Positions 6,367 to 8,633 of a stretch of DNA of 8,633 nt are shown piece after piece. The stretch covers positions 1 through 8,633 of the forward strand of contig JAMOUL010000203.1 in the NCBI GenBank assembly GCA_027062035.1, given 5' to 3'. The notes beneath the pieces were generated by a model, which did not search any database, was not told the DNA's origin, and worked only from the letters and a program-made list of their open reading frames with translations. A program made the translations under genes and the position numbers. Origin of the DNA: Candidatus Aminicenantota bacterium. GTDB lineage: Bacteria > Acidobacteriota > Aminicenantia > S016-38. Every line of letters begins with the position of its first letter. Position 1 is the stretch's first letter.

Positions 6367-8633
6367 TTATTTTACAGGTGGCTTTGGCCTTGGGGGTAGT
6401 TTTGGAGGATGTTTTTTAATCTTTTCCATAAGTATTTTCACTGCCTCTTCCAGCTGGGGGTCCCTACCCTTCATCATGGCTCCAGGTGTGTTATCAACTA
6501 CAATGTCAGGCTCCACACCGTGATTTTCAATAACCCATTTGCTCTGAATACTGTAATGGCCAAATTCCGGAGTGGTAATATATCCTCCGTCAAGCAATGG
6601 CCTGTAGCCCCTTATTCCTATAACACCGCCCCAGCTCCTTGTGCCGATCAAAGTGCCAAGTTTGTAGAACTTGAAGAAGTATGGAAAGATGTCTCCATCG
6701 GATGCAGAGTAATGGTTCACCAGGCACGCCATATATCCGTTAAACACAGCGCTGGGATAGGTATCCGGTTCTGCATTTCTCGGAGCTTCCATTGCAGCCA
6801 GAATTCTCCTCAGTCGTTCCAGTATCATCTGCGATACAAAACCTCCACCGTTGAACCTTACATCTATTATCAGGCCCTGCTTATTGATTTGAGCATAATA
6901 GCCCTTAACGAACTCGTTCAGTCCGTCCAGACTCATGTCAGGAATATGCAGATACCCGATCTTACCACCTGATAGTTTTTCCACCTTCCTTCTGTTGTTG
7001 AGTACCCAGTTGTAATAGCGCAGCGGCATTTCATCAGCTATTGGGATGACCTTTATCTCCCATGCTCCTTCCTTTGATGGTTTTGAATTTACCAGTATTC
7101 TTGTGAGCTTGCCAGCCCTCTCTTCAAGGAGGGAGTATGGGTTTGTTGGCCAGCGAAGTTCTTTCCCTTCGATAGCAATAATGTAATCCCCTTCCTTTAC
7201 CTTTATCCCTGGCTCTTTCAATGGACTTCTGTACTTTTTCTCCCAGTTAGCACCTTCGAGGATCCTTGATATTTTATAATAACCATTTTCTCCTTTTACA
7301 AGGTCTGCACCCAGATGTCCTACATTGGTGTGCTTGAACTCTGGATAGTCTCCGCCTCCCACATAGGTATGAGAACAGGCAAGTTCTCCAAGCATTTCTC
7401 CAAGGATATAGTTGAGGTCAAATCTGTGGGAAATATAGGGAATGAGGGTTCCCCACCTTTTAATCATTCCCTTCCAGTTGACTCCGTGCATGTTCGGAAC
7501 ATAGAAGAAGTCCCTCTCCAGCCTCCATGCTTCCATGAACATTTCCTTCCACTCTTCCATGGGATTCACATAGGTCTCCATATTGGAGAGATTTACCTTT
7601 CCCTTGCCGGGGGTTACATTGGTGTCAGCAGTTGAAATTATTCCAATGGTTTTTCCGGATTTGTACGCAATTTTCTTTCCATCTGCAGATAGAGCATATT
7701 CGCTAACCCCGGAAATGACCTTTACCGGTTTTCTATCCTTGAGTAAGTAAGCCATAAGAGCTGTTTCCTTTCTATCAGAAGAAAGATAGAATACCCTGTC
7801 TTCAGTAGCCAGAATGCCGTAGTAGTTTCCTGCCGGCATTTTGAAGGCCACTATCCTTGAAGAGATATCCCTTAAATCGATGGAGAATGAATTTTTCTTT
7901 TTCTCTTTTTTCTTAGGCTGTGTCTTTTTCTGTTCCTTTTCTTCATCATCCTCAGGTGCCATTGGATTTTTCACCTCCGCGCGAAGCAGTACTGCGTATA
8001 TTCTATCCATGTTGTTGTAGGTGTAACTTAACTCGAAATGTCCCAGAGTTGGATGGTAATCCCTGGAAGAGATAAAATAGAGATATCTTCCCTTGGGGTC
8101 AAAGCAGGGACTCCGGTCATCTGTCATTCTGGAAGTTATTCTGTATTTTTTCTTATCCTTAATTGAATATATGAACACAGAATTTAATCTGTTTTCTTCA
8201 GGTTTAGAATATGCGATCCAGTTGCTATCGGGAGACCAGGCATAGCTCCTTATCTCCCAGACCTTTGCTTTATCTACAAGAACAGGCTTTTTCTCCTTTA
8301 TGTCCACATACCACAGTGCAAGGTTCTTGTCTGACCATGCGATTTTACTGCTATCAGGTGACCATACAAGGCTGTATTTATAGCATTTTCCTCCAGTGGT
8401 AACCTTAATAGGTTTTCCTCCAGTATGTGGAATTATGTAAATGGCTTCTTCCCCATCCATATCCGAAACAAATGCTATCCATTTTCCATCAGGAGACCAT
8501 GTGGCATATTTTTCCCTCGAGGAAGATGAATTGGTAAGGTTCCTGGTGTCACCTTTTTTAGCCGGGACAGTAAAGATATCTCCCCTCGCCACTGCTACAA
8601 TTCTTTTTCCGTGGGGGGATATGTCGAAATCTT
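6367..8633 (-). CDS. tricorn-type peptidase (S41 family), N-terminus beyond window
   Basis: About 754 C-terminal residues of a tricorn protease homolog, a large peptidase that cuts peptides into short pieces. Residue numbers here count from a GTG at 8592, which is not the real start: the frame stays open to the window edge and reads FDISPHGKRI just before it. About 300 residues, probably the first beta-propeller, are missing. The visible order is the second propeller with WSPDG/WSPDS repeats (about 1-340), helical core C1 (345-425), PDZ (426-520) and catalytic core C2 (521-725). All active-site residues appear: Ser407-His408 in CSHTYVGGGD, Gly584 in NGGG, nucleophile Ser631 in SASDGD, and Glu689 in IENHGVEPD. 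The 58-residue gap from Ser631 to Glu689 equals that in Thermoplasma tricorn (S965, E1023). A Lys/Glu-rich insert (211-234) and a proline-rich tail are present. No signal peptide can be assessed. Confidence 0.92.
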   Translation of the reverse strand, partial: DFDISPHGKRIVAVARGDIFTVPAKKGDTRNLTNSSSSREKYATWSPDGKWIAFVSDMDGEEAIYIIPHTGGKPIKVTTGGKCYKYSLVWSPDSSKIAWSDKNLALWYVDIKEKKPVLVDKAKVWEIRSYAWSPDSNWIAYSKPEENRLNSVFIYSIKDKKKYRITSRMTDDRSPCFDPKGRYLYFISSRDYHPTLGHFELSYTYNNMDRIYAVLLRAEVKNPMAPEDDEEKEQKKTQPKKKEKKKNSFSIDLRDISSRIVAFKMPAGNYYGILATEDRVFYLSSDRKETALMAYLLKDRKPVKVISGVSEYALSADGKKIAYKSGKTIGIISTADTNVTPGKGKVNLSNMETYVNPMEEWKEMFMEAWRLERDFFYVPNMHGVNWKGMIKRWGTLIPYISHRFDLNYILGEMLGELACSHTYVGGGDYPEFKHTNVGHLGADLVKGENGYYKISRILEGANWEKKYRSPLKEPGIKVKEGDYIIAIEGKELRWPTNPYSLLEERAGKLTRILVNSKPSKEGAWEIKVIPIADEMPLRYYNWVLNNRRKVEKLSGGKIGYLHIPDMSLDGLNEFVKGYYAQINKQGLIIDVRFNGGGFVSQMILERLRRILAAMEAPRNAEPDTYPSAVFNGYMACLVNHYSASDGDIFPYFFKFYKLGTLIGTRSWGGVIGIRGYRPLLDGGYITTPEFGHYSIQSKWVIENHGVEPDIVVDNTPGAMMKGRDPQLEEAVKILMEKIKKHPPKLPPRPKPPVK

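Noticed and set aside
6409..6972. A 187-codon open frame on the plus strand, antisense to the peptidase
   Set aside because: It lies wholly opposite the conserved catalytic region of the tricorn gene, its translation has no recognisable domain, and it has no convincing ribosome site.
8590..8592. GTG as the start codon of the tricorn gene
   Set aside because: The frame remains open to the window edge and encodes a typical propeller motif (SPHGKR) just upstream, so the GTG is an internal valine.
1..8633. CRISPR array, insertion sequence, tRNA or rRNA gene
   Set aside because: No short regularly spaced repeats, no transposase or terminal inverted repeats and no RNA-gene motif were seen by eye. 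Nearly every base is covered by confident protein genes.

Overview
The window looks like the edge of a surface-polysaccharide (Wzx-type) gene cluster in a bacterium, abutting an unrelated large peptidase gene. It carries five complete protein genes, one large gene cut by the right edge, and possibly the last codons of another gene at the left edge. Coding density is very high: no gene-free stretch exceeds about 110 bases. Bacterial-type -35/-10 promoters and Shine-Dalgarno sites can be seen. The DNA is AT-rich, and arginine AGA/AGG and isoleucine ATA codons are common. That would fit a thermophilic or uncultured lineage, but the sequence does not settle the taxon.

Layout. Positions 1-63 may be the tail of an upstream plus-strand gene. 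Positions 76-1356 (+) encode a 12-helix lipid-linked glycan flippase of the Wzx/PST type. All other genes lie on the minus strand and read leftward. In transcription order they are: the 3' three quarters of a tricorn-type peptidase (8633-6367); a GT-B glycosyltransferase, GT-A (6260-5136); a cytoplasmic alkaline-phosphatase-superfamily hydrolase resembling COG3379 (5091-3475); a second GT-B glycosyltransferase, GT-B2, paralogous to the first (3478-2345); and a sialyltransferase-like glycosyltransferase with GT52/polysialyltransferase motifs (2358-1351). The last three overlap by 4 and 14 bases and look translationally coupled. The flippase and the sialyltransferase-like gene meet tail to tail on one TTATAA hexamer that supplies both stop codons.

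Regulation. A GC-rich hairpin lies just after the peptidase stop and separates it from the glycan genes. GT-A has its own extended -10 element and a G7-containing leader. The phosphatase-like gene is preceded by an exact TTGACA-16-TATAAT promoter placed so close to the ATG that the mRNA should be leaderless or nearly so.

How the genes may work together (inference). The three glycosyltransferases would assemble part of a repeat unit on a lipid carrier at the cytoplasmic face. The hydrolase would act on a phosphorylated or sulfated intermediate in the same compartment. The flippase would move the finished unit across the membrane. The most unusual elements are the duplicated glycosyltransferase flanking the hydrolase, with a Glu-to-Gln change in one copy's presumed donor site, and the leaderless promoter arrangement. 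The peptidase is probably a housekeeping neighbour rather than part of the glycan pathway.
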